A stretch of 64,000 nt of DNA from the NCBI GenBank assembly GCA_963677175.2, contig CAXXES010000001.1:62001-126000 (forward strand). The letters run 5' to 3'. Below, piece after piece: positions 34,875 through 44,101 of the stretch. The translations under genes were made by a program, and so were the position numbers. The notes beneath the pieces are model-generated. The model was not told the DNA's origin. It made no database searches and saw only the letters and a list, made by a program, of their open reading frames with translations. The first letter of the stretch is position 1, and the number at the start of each line of letters is the position of its first letter. This stretch comes from Sunxiuqinia sp963677175 (GTDB taxonomy: Bacteria > Bacteroidota > Bacteroidia > Bacteroidales > Prolixibacteraceae).

Positions 34875-34933
34875 GTTATAGGTTGTCAGTTACGGCATGG
34901 AATAGAAACTGAATTCATCAATCAAGCGTTGAC

Positions 34934-34963
34934 AAAAAAGCTCCATCGTCAGATGGAGCTTTT
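34934..34963 (-). terminator. Terminator of the ilv operon
   Basis: On the minus strand AAAGCTCCATC-TGAC-GATGGAGC followed by six T, 52 bases after the ilvC stop. A perfect stem. Confidence 0.88.
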
Positions 34964-35014
34964 CTATATCTTGTGTTCCCCGACTCGCTAGTTTGCCGGA
35001 GAATAGCCAATCAA

Positions 35015-36490
35015 CTAGTAAATCGCTTTCATGGCAGCCATGGCCGCGCGCAGCTCTTCGCCAATGATTTCCACATCGTGGTAGCGAATTTGCGCATTCA
35101 CATCAATCAAGCGCTTATTATCGACATGATTATCTGAACCTTCGCCGTAGGTTTCGCCAATCACATCGGTTTCAATTTTCTTCATGAAATCACCCAACAA
35201 CGGCTTGCAGGCATGATCGAACAGGTAGCAGCCATATTCAGCAGTATCCGAAATTACCCGGTTCATTTCGAACAGTTTCTTACGGGCAATGGTGTTGGCA
35301 ATCAGCGGAGTTTCGTGCAACGACTCATAATAAGCCGATTCCTCTTTGATTCCGGCTTCGGTCATGGTTTCAAACGCCAGCTCAACACCCGATTTGACAA
35401 AGGCTACCAGCAATACGCCATTGTCGAAGTATTCCTGCTCGCTGATTTCTTCATCCGTAGCCGGTGTTTTTTCGAAGGCTGTTTCTCCGGTTTCGGCGCG
35501 CCAGGTCAGCAAATTTTCATCATCGTTGGCCCAGTCTTCCATCATCGTTTTGGAGAATTCGCCCGACATGATGTCGTCCATGTGTTTTTGGAACAAGGGG
35601 CGCATAATATCTTTCAGTTCTTCAGCCAATTCAAAGGCTTTTATTTTTGCCGGATTCGACAAACGATCCATCATATTGGTAATTCCGCCATGTTTGAGCG
35701 CTTCGGTAATCACTTCCCAACCATACTGAATCAGCTTGGAAGCGTAACCCGCCTCAATGCCTTTTTCAATCATTTTATTGAACGACAAGATGGAACCGGT
35801 TTGCAACAAGCCACACAAAATGGTTTGTTCACCCATCAAATCCGATTTTACTTCGGCCACAAACGACGACCGCAACACGCCGGCTTTGTGCCCGCCGGTA
35901 GCTGCCGCGTACGCTTTGGCAATTTCAAAACCATCGCCATTCGGATCGTTTTCCGGGTGAACAGCAATCAGTGTTGGCACCCCAAAACCGCGTTTGTATT
36001 CTTCGCGCACTTCCGAGCCCGGAGATTTCGGCGCGACCATAATCACGGTAATATCTTTGCGGATTTGCATGCCCTCTTCAACAATGTTGAACCCGTGCGA
36101 ATACGAAAGGATTGCTCCTTTTTTCATCAGGGGCATCACCTTTTCAATGACGCTGGAGTGCTGCTTGTCCGGAGTCAGGTTGATCACCAGGTCGGCGGTT
36201 GGTAACATTTCTTCGTAAGTTCCTACTTTGAAATTGTTATCCGCCGCATTTTTGTACGACTGGCGCTTTTCCTTGATCGCCGCCTCACGCAAGGTGTACG
36301 ACACATCCAGTCCGGAGTCGCGCATGTTGAGTCCTTGGTTTAATCCCTGGGCACCGCATCCAACGATCACCACTTTTTTGCCTTCCAGCTTTTTTACGCC
36401 GTCTGCAAATTCAGTTTGATCCATGAACTCGCAGGTTCCCAATTGCTCCAATTGCAGGCGCAAAGGAAGTGTGTTAAAATAATTTGCCAT
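35015..36490 (-). CDS. ilvC: Ketol-acid reductoisomerase (long, class II form)
   Basis: 491 residues, the long form as in E. coli. The N-terminal NADPH-binding domain has VVIVGCGAQGLNQGLNMRDS; a duplicated knotted C-terminal domain carries the Mg2+ ligands. It converts acetolactate and acetohydroxybutyrate to dihydroxy acids. Last gene of ilvD-ilvB-ilvN-ilvC, 34 bases after ilvN. Confidence 0.96.
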   Translation of the reverse strand: MANYFNTLPLRLQLEQLGTCEFMDQTEFADGVKKLEGKKVVIVGCGAQGLNQGLNMRDSGLDVSYTLREAAIKEKRQSYKNAADNNFKVGTYEEMLPTADLVINLTPDKQHSSVIEKVMPLMKKGAILSYSHGFNIVEEGMQIRKDITVIMVAPKSPGSEVREEYKRGFGVPTLIAVHPENDPNGDGFEIAKAYAAATGGHKAGVLRSSFVAEVKSDLMGEQTILCGLLQTGSILSFNKMIEKGIEAGYASKLIQYGWEVITEALKHGGITNMMDRLSNPAKIKAFELAEELKDIMRPLFQKHMDDIMSGEFSKTMMEDWANDDENLLTWRAETGETAFEKTPATDEEISEQEYFDNGVLLVAFVKSGVELAFETMTEAGIKEESAYYESLHETPLIANTIARKKLFEMNRVISDTAEYGCYLFDHACKPLLGDFMKKIETDVIGETYGEGSDNHVDNKRLIDVNAQIRYHDVEIIGEELRAAMAAMKAIY

Positions 36491-36524
36491 TTCTTTTTAT
36501 GTTTTATTAAATGATTTTACAAAA

Positions 36525-37067
36525 CTAATCCACCTGGCTCAATAAGTTGTCACGTTCCATTAAGAATTCCGACAAGCGCTCAATCGGGTCGCGGGTAATG
36601 GCGATACGACCGGAGCGGATAAACTGCAGCACGCCAAATTGGTTCAGCGCGTCAAACAACTCCTGCGTTTCGTCCTTGTGCCCTGTCTTCTCAATGACGG
36701 TGTACTCGCGGGTTATTTCCAAAATGCGGGCGCCAGCCTTACGAACCAGGCGTTCAACCTGGTCGCTGTCGTACAGCGTGTCGGTTTGAACTTTATAAAG
36801 TGCGATTTCCTGAAAAACCATCTCGTCGTTGGTGTGGTAAAAGGCTTTCAGCACCTCCACCACTTTTTCCAGCTGTCCAACAACTTTCTTCACCCGGTCT
36901 TCTTCTTCATTCACAACAATGGTGAATTTCGAAATCCCTTTGATTGCCGATTCAGAAACTGTTAAACTTTCAATATTCATTTTACGCTTGGTAAAATTGA
37001 TCGTGATCCGGTTCAACAAACCAATGTGGTTTTCCGAATATATGGTAATGATAAATTCTTGTTTCAT
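36525..37067 (-). CDS. ilvN: Acetolactate synthase small (regulatory) subunit
   Basis: 180 residues. An N-terminal ACT domain (IITIYSENHIGLLNRITINF, then RKMNIESLTVSES) binds the feedback inhibitor, probably valine; the C-terminal half resembles the IlvH/IlvN C-domain. It stimulates the large subunit encoded 18 bases upstream. IlvN or IlvH naming is arbitrary here. Confidence 0.94.
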   Translation of the reverse strand: MKQEFIITIYSENHIGLLNRITINFTKRKMNIESLTVSESAIKGISKFTIVVNEEEDRVKKVVGQLEKVVEVLKAFYHTNDEMVFQEIALYKVQTDTLYDSDQVERLVRKAGARILEITREYTVIEKTGHKDETQELFDALNQFGVLQFIRSGRIAITRDPIERLSEFLMERDNLLSQVD

Positions 37068-37085
37068 TGTTTCAATTTTTAAAAA

Positions 37086-38783
37086 TTAAGCTTCAAGAAG
37101 AATGTCTGACACTGATGCTCCTGACGGAACCATGGGGAAAACGTTATCTTCTTTCTCAACAACAACCTCCAGCAGATAAGGACCATCGTGATCAAGCATC
37201 TTTTGAATGCCATCAGACAACTCTTCGCGTTTGGTTACTTTATGACCTTCCATTCCAAAACCTTTCGCAATCATGATGAAATCGGGATTCTGCAGTTCGG
37301 TGAATGAATAACGTTTTTCGAAGAACAACTGTTGCCACTGCCGAACCATTCCAAGGAAGTTATTATTCAGCAAAATAATTTTCACCGGCAGTTTGTTTTG
37401 TACAATCGTACCCAGTTCCTGTAAAGTCATTTGGAAACCGCCATCGCCTACAAAGCAGCACACCGTGCGGTCTTTGGCTCCCAGCTGAGCCCCCAGGGAT
37501 GCAGGAATTGCGTAGCCCATCGTTCCTAATCCTCCGGAAGTAACATTGCTTTTTGACTGGGAGAACTTAAAGTAACGCGATGCCACCATCTGCTGCTGGC
37601 CCACGTCGGTTACCAGTACGGCGTTGTTGTTCGTCTTTTCTGAAGTGATGCGGACAGCCTCCCCCATGGTCAAACCAACTTTATCGGGACGGATATCTTT
37701 GTCAATCACTTTTTCAAATTCAATTTTATCGCAGTCCCTGAATTCCTGAATCCACGCATCATGCTTGTTTTCCTTCACATTGTCGAGAAGCATGGCCAGC
37801 GATTTTTTGGCTGTACCCAATATCGCGACATCGGTCTTAACGATTTTATCAATCTCTGCCGGATCCACCTCAAGATGAATAATCTTGGCATTTTTGGCAT
37901 ACGCGCTCACCTTCCCGGTTACCCGGTCGTCGAATCGCATGCCGACAGCAATAATCAAATCCGCCTCGTTGGTTTTGATGTTTGGACCATAGTTTCCATG
38001 CATGCCCAGCATCCCCACATTCAGCGGGTGATCGCTCGGCATGGCCGACAGACCAAGCAAGGTCCAGGCCGCCGGAATACCGGTTTTTTCAACAAAAGCT
38101 TTCAGCTCAGCTTCCGCCTGGGCAATGATGACTCCCTGTCCGAAAAGCAACAAAGGCTTCTTCGCCTGATCAATCAGCCAGGCAGCCGCTTTTACTTTAA
38201 AAGGATCAACCGGTTGTTCCGGAATATAGGAACGGATTTTTGTACACTTCTTATAGCTGAAATCAATTTCCTGAAACTGCGCATCTTTGGCAATATCGAG
38301 GAGCACAGGTCCCGGACGGCCCGATTGTGCAATATAAAATGCTTTGGCAATGGCATCCGGAATTTCATCGGCATTGGTAATTTGGTAATTCCATTTGGTA
38401 ATGGGCATGGAAATACCAACCACATCCGATTCCTGAAAGGCATCGGTTCCAAGCAGCGGCGAAGCTACTTGTCCGGTAATGCAAACCAACGGAATGGAGT
38501 CGATCATAGCGTCGGCGATTCCGGTAATCAGGTTGGTAGCGCCAGGCCCCGAGGTGGCGAAACAAACGCCAGCCTTGCCGGTTACCTTGGCATACCCTTC
38601 GGCTGCATGCACCGCTCCTTGTTCATGACGGGTCAGAATGTGGGTCACTTGCTTGTCAAAATCATACAGGGCATCGTAAATGGGCATAATTGCCCCGCCC
38701 GGATATCCAAAAATGGTATCTACGCCTTCTTCCAAAAGTGAAAGGATAACGGCCTTTGATCCAGTAATTCGCTTTGTTGCCAT
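37086..38783 (-). CDS. ilvB: Acetolactate synthase large subunit
   Basis: 565 residues of a thiamine-diphosphate enzyme. FGYPGGAIMPIYDAL and the catalytic Glu region (HILTRHEQGAVHAAEGYAK) are in the first domain; an FAD-type middle domain follows; the ThDP motif GDGGFQMTLQELGTIVQNKLP is near residue 440. It joins two pyruvates, or pyruvate and 2-oxobutyrate, the first common step to valine, leucine and isoleucine. 22 bases after ilvD. Confidence 0.96.
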   Translation of the reverse strand: MATKRITGSKAVILSLLEEGVDTIFGYPGGAIMPIYDALYDFDKQVTHILTRHEQGAVHAAEGYAKVTGKAGVCFATSGPGATNLITGIADAMIDSIPLVCITGQVASPLLGTDAFQESDVVGISMPITKWNYQITNADEIPDAIAKAFYIAQSGRPGPVLLDIAKDAQFQEIDFSYKKCTKIRSYIPEQPVDPFKVKAAAWLIDQAKKPLLLFGQGVIIAQAEAELKAFVEKTGIPAAWTLLGLSAMPSDHPLNVGMLGMHGNYGPNIKTNEADLIIAVGMRFDDRVTGKVSAYAKNAKIIHLEVDPAEIDKIVKTDVAILGTAKKSLAMLLDNVKENKHDAWIQEFRDCDKIEFEKVIDKDIRPDKVGLTMGEAVRITSEKTNNNAVLVTDVGQQQMVASRYFKFSQSKSNVTSGGLGTMGYAIPASLGAQLGAKDRTVCCFVGDGGFQMTLQELGTIVQNKLPVKIILLNNNFLGMVRQWQQLFFEKRYSFTELQNPDFIMIAKGFGMEGHKVTKREELSDGIQKMLDHDGPYLLEVVVEKEDNVFPMVPSGASVSDILLEA

Positions 38784-38805
38784 ATGAATGAGTGTTTATT
38801 TGTTT

Positions 38806-40635
38806 TTAATCTATTAATCGAATTGCTCCTTTATCAGCCGAAGAAACAAGGCTGGCATAGGCTTTCAGCGCTTTGCTGACCACCCGGTTTCTGCCGGTCG
38901 GCGTGTAAGCATCCTTGCCTTTCGCTTCTTCTGCTGCTTTTCTTTTTGTCATTTCTTCATCCGAAATCAGCAGGTTAATCTTGCGCTCCGGAATACTGAT
39001 TTCGATGAGGTCGCCATCCTCGATCAGCGCGATTTCGCCACCGGCAGCGGCCTCAGGCGAAACGTGCCCGATAGACAAGCCGGAAGTGCCACCCGAAAAG
39101 CGGCCATCGGTAATCAAGGCGCAAGCTTTATCCAGTTTCATGGATTTGATGTACGATGTGGGGTACAACATTTCCTGCATACCTGGTCCGCCTTTGGGGC
39201 CCTCGTAGCGGATGACCACCACATCGCCGGCCTGCACAGAGTCGCCAAGAATTCCATTCACCGCATCATCCTGCGACTGGAATACCTTGGCAGTTCCTTT
39301 AAAAGTGTAAACTGATGGATCAACACCGGCTGTTTTAATAATACATCCGTTGCGGGCAATGTTTCCAAACAAAACGGCCAAACCGCCATCTTTGCTGTAG
39401 GCATGCTCCAAATCGCGGATGCATCCTTGTTCCCGATCGGTATCTAATGCTCTATAATAACTTTCTTGCGAGCCCATGACATTGTTACGGACTCCGGCCG
39501 GAGCCGATTTGTATTTGGTGATTACGTCTTCGGAAACCTTCGGATTCATCACGTCATATTTCTGAATGGCCTCGGCCAGCGTCAAGCCATCAACCCGCGA
39601 AACCGACGTGTTCAACAAACCAGCCCGGTCCATCTCGGCCAGAATACCGAGGATTCCGCCAGCCCGGTTTACATCTTCGATGTGGTAATCAGAGTTGGGC
39701 GCCACCTTGCACAGGTTGGGTGTGTTACGCGAAAGCTTATCAATATCTTCCATGGTAAAATCAACGCCGGCTTCCTGTGCAATGGCCAGAATGTGCAGTA
39801 CCGTATTGGTTGAGCCCCCCATGGCGATGTCAAGCTTCATCGAGTTCTCAAACACCGCTTTGGTAGCGATACCACGAGGTGTTACCTTTTCGTTGCCATT
39901 TTGGTAGTGGTCGTAAGTGATATCGATAATGCGGTTGGCAGCCTCCGCAAATAGTTTGTTGCGGTTGGCATGGGTAGCCACGATGGTTCCGTTTCCGGGC
40001 AAGGCCAGTCCGAGCGCCTCAGCCAAACAGTTCATCGAGTTGGCCGTAAACATGCCCGAGCAGGAACCGCAGGTTGGGCAAGCTTCCTGCTCCACCCGCA
40101 TAATGGTTTCGTCCGACACCGAATCATCAGCTGCCATCACCATCGCATCGACCAAATCGTACGATTTCTCGTCAATCTTTCCGGCTTCCATCGGTCCGCC
40201 CGAAACAAAAATGGCAGGAATGTTCAAACGCATAGCAGCCATCATCATCCCCGGTGTAATTTTATCACAGTTCGAAATACAGATCATCGCATCGGCTTTG
40301 TGCCCGTTGCACATGTATTCTACACTGTCGGCAATCACGTCGCGCGAAGGCAGGGAATACAACATCCCATCGTGTCCCATAGCAATGCCATCATCAATGG
40401 CAATGGTATTAAACTCAGCCGCAAAGCAGCCGCGTTCTTCAATCAGGGCCTTGATTTCCTGACCAATATGATGCAAATGAACATGCCCCGGAACAAACTG
40501 GGTGAACGAGTTGACAATGGCAATCATGGGCTTTCCAAATTGCTCTTCCTTCACCCCATTTGCTCGCCAAAGACTGCGCGCTCCCGCCATCTTGCGTCCT
40601 TCGGTGGTTGTAGCTGACCGTAATTTTTTCTGCAT
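38806..40635 (-). CDS. ilvD: Dihydroxy-acid dehydratase
   Basis: 609 residues with the family signatures CISNCDKITPGMMMAAMRLN, CPTCGSCSGMFTANSMNCL (Fe-S Cys residues) and, near the C-terminus, DGRFSGGTSGLSIGHVSPEA. It removes water from the dihydroxy acids to give the 2-oxoacid precursors of Val, Leu and Ile. First structural gene of the operon, directly behind two attenuators. Confidence 0.97.
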   Translation of the reverse strand: MQKKLRSATTTEGRKMAGARSLWRANGVKEEQFGKPMIAIVNSFTQFVPGHVHLHHIGQEIKALIEERGCFAAEFNTIAIDDGIAMGHDGMLYSLPSRDVIADSVEYMCNGHKADAMICISNCDKITPGMMMAAMRLNIPAIFVSGGPMEAGKIDEKSYDLVDAMVMAADDSVSDETIMRVEQEACPTCGSCSGMFTANSMNCLAEALGLALPGNGTIVATHANRNKLFAEAANRIIDITYDHYQNGNEKVTPRGIATKAVFENSMKLDIAMGGSTNTVLHILAIAQEAGVDFTMEDIDKLSRNTPNLCKVAPNSDYHIEDVNRAGGILGILAEMDRAGLLNTSVSRVDGLTLAEAIQKYDVMNPKVSEDVITKYKSAPAGVRNNVMGSQESYYRALDTDREQGCIRDLEHAYSKDGGLAVLFGNIARNGCIIKTAGVDPSVYTFKGTAKVFQSQDDAVNGILGDSVQAGDVVVIRYEGPKGGPGMQEMLYPTSYIKSMKLDKACALITDGRFSGGTSGLSIGHVSPEAAAGGEIALIEDGDLIEISIPERKINLLISDEEMTKRKAAEEAKGKDAYTPTGRNRVVSKALKAYASLVSSADKGAIRLID

Positions 40636-40657
40636 TTCAACTTGATTTTTGTTTCTT

Positions 40658-40688
40658 AAAAAAAGCCCTTCTCTACAGAGAAAGGCTT
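40658..40688 (-). terminator. Second attenuator terminator before ilvD
   Basis: Minus strand AAAGCCTTTCTC-TGTA-GAGAAGGGCTTT with a T-run of seven, 23 bases before the ilvD start. Its 5' arm is complementary to the segment right after the second leader's stop codon. Confidence 0.9.
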
Positions 40689-40716
40689 TCGAATTTTATT
40701 TGTTCAACAATCCCAG

Positions 40717-40724
40717 GCCTTTCT
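40717..40724 (-). promoter_or_regulatory. Antiterminator segment 2 of the ilv leader
   Basis: Minus-strand AGAAAGGC starts at the last base of the leader 2 stop codon and is complementary to GCCTTTCT in the terminator at 40658-40688. Confidence 0.8.
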
Positions 40725-40783
40725 TAGTGAAACACTAGAATGACGACTAGAAGGACCAGATGAATTGTTGCAAAATGTCTCAT
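40724..40783 (-). CDS. Second leader peptide of the ilv operon
   Basis: 19 codons from the ATG at 40783 to TAA at 40724. Ten of the residues are Leu (4), Val (4) or Ile (2), concentrated in IHLVLLVVILVF. It begins about 20 bases after the T-run of the first terminator and is followed by its own antiterminator and terminator. Confidence 0.85.
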   Translation of the reverse strand: MRHFATIHLVLLVVILVFH

Positions 40784-40803
40784 AAATGAATGTTCTATAA
40801 ATG

Positions 40804-40834
40804 AAAAAAGCCATTCCCCCTGATGAGAATGGCT
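40804..40834 (-). terminator. First attenuator terminator of the ilv leader
   Basis: Minus strand AGCCATTC and GAATGGCT arms around a ten-base loop, followed by six T. It lies between leader peptide 1 and leader peptide 2. Confidence 0.87.
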
Positions 40835-40855
40835 ATCGGTTATACCAACGTACGA

Positions 40856-40862
40856 CATCCTC
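40856..40862 (-). promoter_or_regulatory. Antiterminator segment 1 of the ilv leader
   Basis: Minus-strand GAGGATG overlaps the stop codon of leader 1 and can pair with CATTCTC in the first terminator (one G-U wobble). Confidence 0.65.
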
Positions 40863-40929
40863 ACTTCGCCTGCGAAATGACCACGACTAGAAGAATAAGG
40901 ACGTTGAGTATGATAGCCTGCAATTTCAT
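40861..40929 (-). CDS. First leader peptide of the ilv operon
   Basis: 22 codons from the ATG at 40929 to TGA at 40861. Thirteen residues are Leu (5), Ile (4) or Val (4), including VLILLVVVI. It lies just downstream of a near-consensus promoter, so it is the first thing translated from the transcript. Confidence 0.88.
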   Translation of the reverse strand: MKLQAIILNVLILLVVVISQAK

Positions 40930-40949
40930 TTTTTCTGTTATTAGTGGAG

Positions 40950-40980
40950 CAAATGTAGAAATTAATATGCAAAGACAAAA
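40950..40980 (-). promoter_or_regulatory. Predicted promoter of the ilv operon
   Basis: Minus strand TTTG (40979-40976), an 18-base spacer, then TACATTTG (40957-40950): both Bacteroidota elements at the expected spacing. Leader peptide 1 starts 20 bases further on. Confidence 0.75.
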
Positions 40981-41213
40981 CTAATTTGTAAGTAAAAAAC
41001 AGTTTTTTTCTGGAATTTCGCAGTCTAGACCAGCCTCTGCAAACAAAATAGAAGAAGAAATTCGCTTCCAGCTTATGGAGTAACGAAAGAAAGGCTTTGA
41101 AAACCAAGCGATCAACCAGCCCAATGGCCTCACCTACCAATACGTTGCCCAAAGCTTGCCAATGAAAGAAATCCAGCCTAACCGCTCAGCCAAATCTCAA
41201 CTTTTACTAAATA

Positions 41214-41302
41214 AGTAGTGCGAATAATTTAGTGTCATGTTTCGAGTCTTTAACAATCTGTGATAAAAGCGAAACCGAAAATATCAAATAGGTCCGTGAC
41301 CT
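41214..41302 (+). repeat. 89-bp dispersed element, copy B
   Basis: Same 89-bp sequence as copies A (7424) and C (58283) with few changes; TA on both sides (41212-41213, 41303-41304). It lies at the 3' end of an SGNH-like gene fragment. Confidence 0.85.
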
Positions 41303-41389
41303 TATTCGACAATTTCTCAATTATTTTCAAAGCGATAATCTCCTGAGTAGCACCTGCCATGTGAATCCCATCTTCTGTATAATAATCTA
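41303..41389 (-). pseudogene. Possible 3' end of an SGNH/GDSL hydrolase gene
   Basis: On the minus strand, right after and overlapping the GH42 stop, a frame reads LDYYTEDGIHMAGATQEIIA and then LKIIEKLSN. The DGIH block is like the last conserved block (Asp-x-x-His) of SGNH hydrolases. Removal of the 89-bp element and one TA puts a TAG directly after SNI. The rest of the gene is absent. Short, so tentative. Confidence 0.35.
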
Positions 41390-43462
41390 ACGTATTTTCC
41401 ACACCAGCACCCCTGCCGTTGGAATGACCGGATTGCCAATCAAAATTTCAGCATTCGCAGGAAGTTCCATTGTGTAGTCCTGGTCTGCATAATTCATGGC
41501 AATACCAAAGCCATCGCGGTATTCTACAATAACTCCCGGCGGATAATTTTCCACATGGATATTCAGGCGACTATACACTTTATTGAGGACAGCCAGTTCC
41601 AAATCACCCTGATCAGAATCAGCTCCCACATAACACACGCTTCCTTTATTAAGCCGGTGAAAGCTCACGGCTGTTTTGCCGGCATAAAAGTCGCCGGTGT
41701 ACGTTGCCCAGCTTTCAGTGCCTTCAGCAGGATTCAGCAAATCGCCCCAACTGGTCCAGGAATACTGCTCTCCGTCCATGATTACCGTGTCGGGATCATA
41801 GGAACGCAGCAGGTCATAGCTTTCAATTTCGCCGCCAATCAATTGGTAAATAGGTTCAGCGTGGCTTGCTTCCCAAAGATGTCCCAGTTCATTCTGATGT
41901 CCGGTGCGGCACGACATCACCAGGTTGCCGCCTGCTTCGACATAGTGAAGCAACTTTTCGATCAGTTCCCTGCTCATCTGCTGGTAGGCAGGAACCACAA
42001 TTACCGGATATTTAGCGAAATCCATGGTGTCGCGAATAAAATCGACCGGAGCGCCAAACGATTTTAACGCCTTGTAATATTTTAAAACATGCTGCTCGGT
42101 ATCCCACACTGTGGTCTGTTTATTCTGGTTGATGGCGACCGTATTATCCGGATCGTAAAGGATCGCCGTCTCTCTTTTTTGATAATCTGCGGGAACTTCT
42201 CCGGTCACTGATTTCCCTCGCAGCAGATTGATTTCATCCATAAACTGCTGGAATTCCAGCCCGCCAGGAGTTGGAGTCACGCCATCGGGACCTACAATGC
42301 CATAATGATATTGCTCGAAACCATAGATCGGTGCCCGAAATCGGTAAGTACAGGTAAGCTGGCTTCCACCGGCAAAAACATGCCAAAGCCACAAACGCAC
42401 CGCCCCCGGAAGTGGCTGCGAATTAATCGTTCCCCAGTTGACCTGCCCCGGCTGTAATTCCATCACGCCGTAAATCGGTGTCAATGGCCTGAAATAGTCG
42501 TTGGCCATGGCAATTCGCGAATATTCGCCCACACGATAGCCTTTTGTTCCGATTCCCGGATGTTCGCCATAAACCATATAGCGGGTATAGGTAATGAAAT
42601 CGAGTTCCTTGCTGGCTCCGGGATAACGGGCATCGTAGTAAGGAATGTAGTTGGTGGTGATCCACTGATCCGCATGGACATGTTGGCGGATGGCTACGGC
42701 CTGCTCATCGAGGAACGAAGAAGTTTCGTGATCGCAAAAGCGGCTGTGATCCAACCTTTGGTACAGGTTCATCCCCCATTGCTGGTGCTGGGGGATATTA
42801 ATTTCAGAAAAATCGCTGTAGGTGCCACTCCAGAAGTTGGTGCCCCAAGCTTCATTCAGGGCATCAATACTTTGATATTTCTCCTTGAGCCATTCGCGAA
42901 AACGTTTTTGGGCATCGGCGCCGTAATCCACATTCGAGGCCGGCTCATTGTCTAGCTGCCAGCCGATAATGCGGGAATCGTTCCCGTAATGCTTGGCCAG
43001 CTCAACAATCATCTTCATGGAATATTGGCGGTACAGCTCGCTTGAAAATGAGGCATGCTGTCGCGAACCATGATCCATGCGCGTTCCGTCCTCTCGCATT
43101 TTCAAGATCTCCGGGTGCTTGCGAACCAGCCAAACAGGCGGTGTGGCCGTGGAAGTACACACAATCACTTTCAGCTTGTGCTTGGCGGCCAAAGCGACCG
43201 CTCGATCCAACCAGTCAAAATCATACACCCCTTCTTCAGGTTCCAGTTGTGCCCAGGCAAACTCGGCAAAGTGGGTAAACTCAAAACCCATTTCGGCCAT
43301 CTTTTCCAGGTCGCGATCCCAGTGTGCTTCATCCCAATGTTCGGGATAATAGTAAGCCCCTACGGTAGTCAGGTCTTCTGGGGGAAAGTATTCTCCGGCA
43401 CTTTGGGCAAAACCGTTACATGTCCCAAAAACCAATAAGGCAATCGCTAATCTTTTTCTCAT
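41387..43462 (-). CDS. Secreted GH42 beta-galactosidase
   Basis: 691 residues with a signal peptide (about 1-19, NGFAQ). The GH42 TIM barrel shows GAYYYPEHWDEAHWDRDLEK near the start, the acid/base Glu173 in GWQLDNEPAS and the likely nucleophile Glu335 in YGVMELQPGQVNW. A trimerisation-like middle domain (about 430-620) and a small C-terminal beta domain follow. It would release terminal galactose from plant or algal glycans in the periplasm. No SusCD or other polysaccharide-utilisation genes are adjacent, which is unusual for this phylum. Confidence 0.93.
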   Translation of the reverse strand: MRKRLAIALLVFGTCNGFAQSAGEYFPPEDLTTVGAYYYPEHWDEAHWDRDLEKMAEMGFEFTHFAEFAWAQLEPEEGVYDFDWLDRAVALAAKHKLKVIVCTSTATPPVWLVRKHPEILKMREDGTRMDHGSRQHASFSSELYRQYSMKMIVELAKHYGNDSRIIGWQLDNEPASNVDYGADAQKRFREWLKEKYQSIDALNEAWGTNFWSGTYSDFSEINIPQHQQWGMNLYQRLDHSRFCDHETSSFLDEQAVAIRQHVHADQWITTNYIPYYDARYPGASKELDFITYTRYMVYGEHPGIGTKGYRVGEYSRIAMANDYFRPLTPIYGVMELQPGQVNWGTINSQPLPGAVRLWLWHVFAGGSQLTCTYRFRAPIYGFEQYHYGIVGPDGVTPTPGGLEFQQFMDEINLLRGKSVTGEVPADYQKRETAILYDPDNTVAINQNKQTTVWDTEQHVLKYYKALKSFGAPVDFIRDTMDFAKYPVIVVPAYQQMSRELIEKLLHYVEAGGNLVMSCRTGHQNELGHLWEASHAEPIYQLIGGEIESYDLLRSYDPDTVIMDGEQYSWTSWGDLLNPAEGTESWATYTGDFYAGKTAVSFHRLNKGSVCYVGADSDQGDLELAVLNKVYSRLNIHVENYPPGVIVEYRDGFGIAMNYADQDYTMELPANAEILIGNPVIPTAGVLVWKIR

Positions 43463-44101
43463 GCGGAGTAATCAATTAAGTTAGAATATCATTTTCTGTC
43501 TTCAAAAAGTGGCAAACTCCCAAATTTAAACTATTTATTTTATTTTCTTGTTTCGATGCACGGAACTGCTTGCCTTTTACGATTCGAGGCCACGTTTTCC
43601 GAACCGTAGCAAAAGAAGCCTCTTCACTAACTTGTTTCGGAATCCCTCTACTTTTCAGGATATGCAAGCTGGCAGGGAAGTTTTTCAGCTTCAGTATACT
43701 TGCCTTGATTCATTTTGATAATCGATAAATAAACTCATCTAATCTCTGAACTTTTTAACAAATTGTGTGTTAGCCATATGGATACTATAAAGAATGATTT
43801 TCAATTCGTCAAATTATGCTACCTTCAATGTCAGTAGCAAACGAATTGCTTTTACTTCTTATAGAAAATTCAACTTTAGCAACTTATACTTTTTACATCA
43901 CGATATCCTCACAAGTTAATCCTGGAAAACTTTAGCAATCAACAACTCGGTAACTAAAAATTTAGACTACAAGTGAGAATAGTTATAGCTGATGATTCGG
44001 AAATGATGCTTGTGAAATTTCTAAAAAGCAAAATGCATCGCTACTCTGACCAAGTTCAGAGAACTTTGGTTTTCAAATTCAACTAAATAAAATTCAACGT
44101 G
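43463..44101. other. Gap before first giant adhesin gene
   Basis: 639 AT-rich bases without a normal gene. At 43973-44089 a GTG-started frame of 38 codons begins RIVIADDSEMMLVKFLKSKM, like the start of a response-regulator receiver domain, then degenerates. It is probably a remnant or chance. Confidence 0.4.

Noticed and set aside
34611..34991. Open frames in all three plus frames through the 21-bp array
   Set aside because: A repeat of 21 bases without stops stays open in every frame. The products are simple CFAPSA-like or ALHRA-like repeats.
35213..36205. Long plus-strand open frame opposite ilvC
   Set aside because: Antisense shadow of a certain gene; no recognisable domain. The same holds for 37761-38741 opposite ilvB and 16650-17150 opposite RHS.
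40724..41152. A 142-codon minus-strand frame covering the ilv leader
   Set aside because: It starts upstream of the predicted promoter, has no protein-like pattern before its last 19 codons, and those codons are leader peptide 2.
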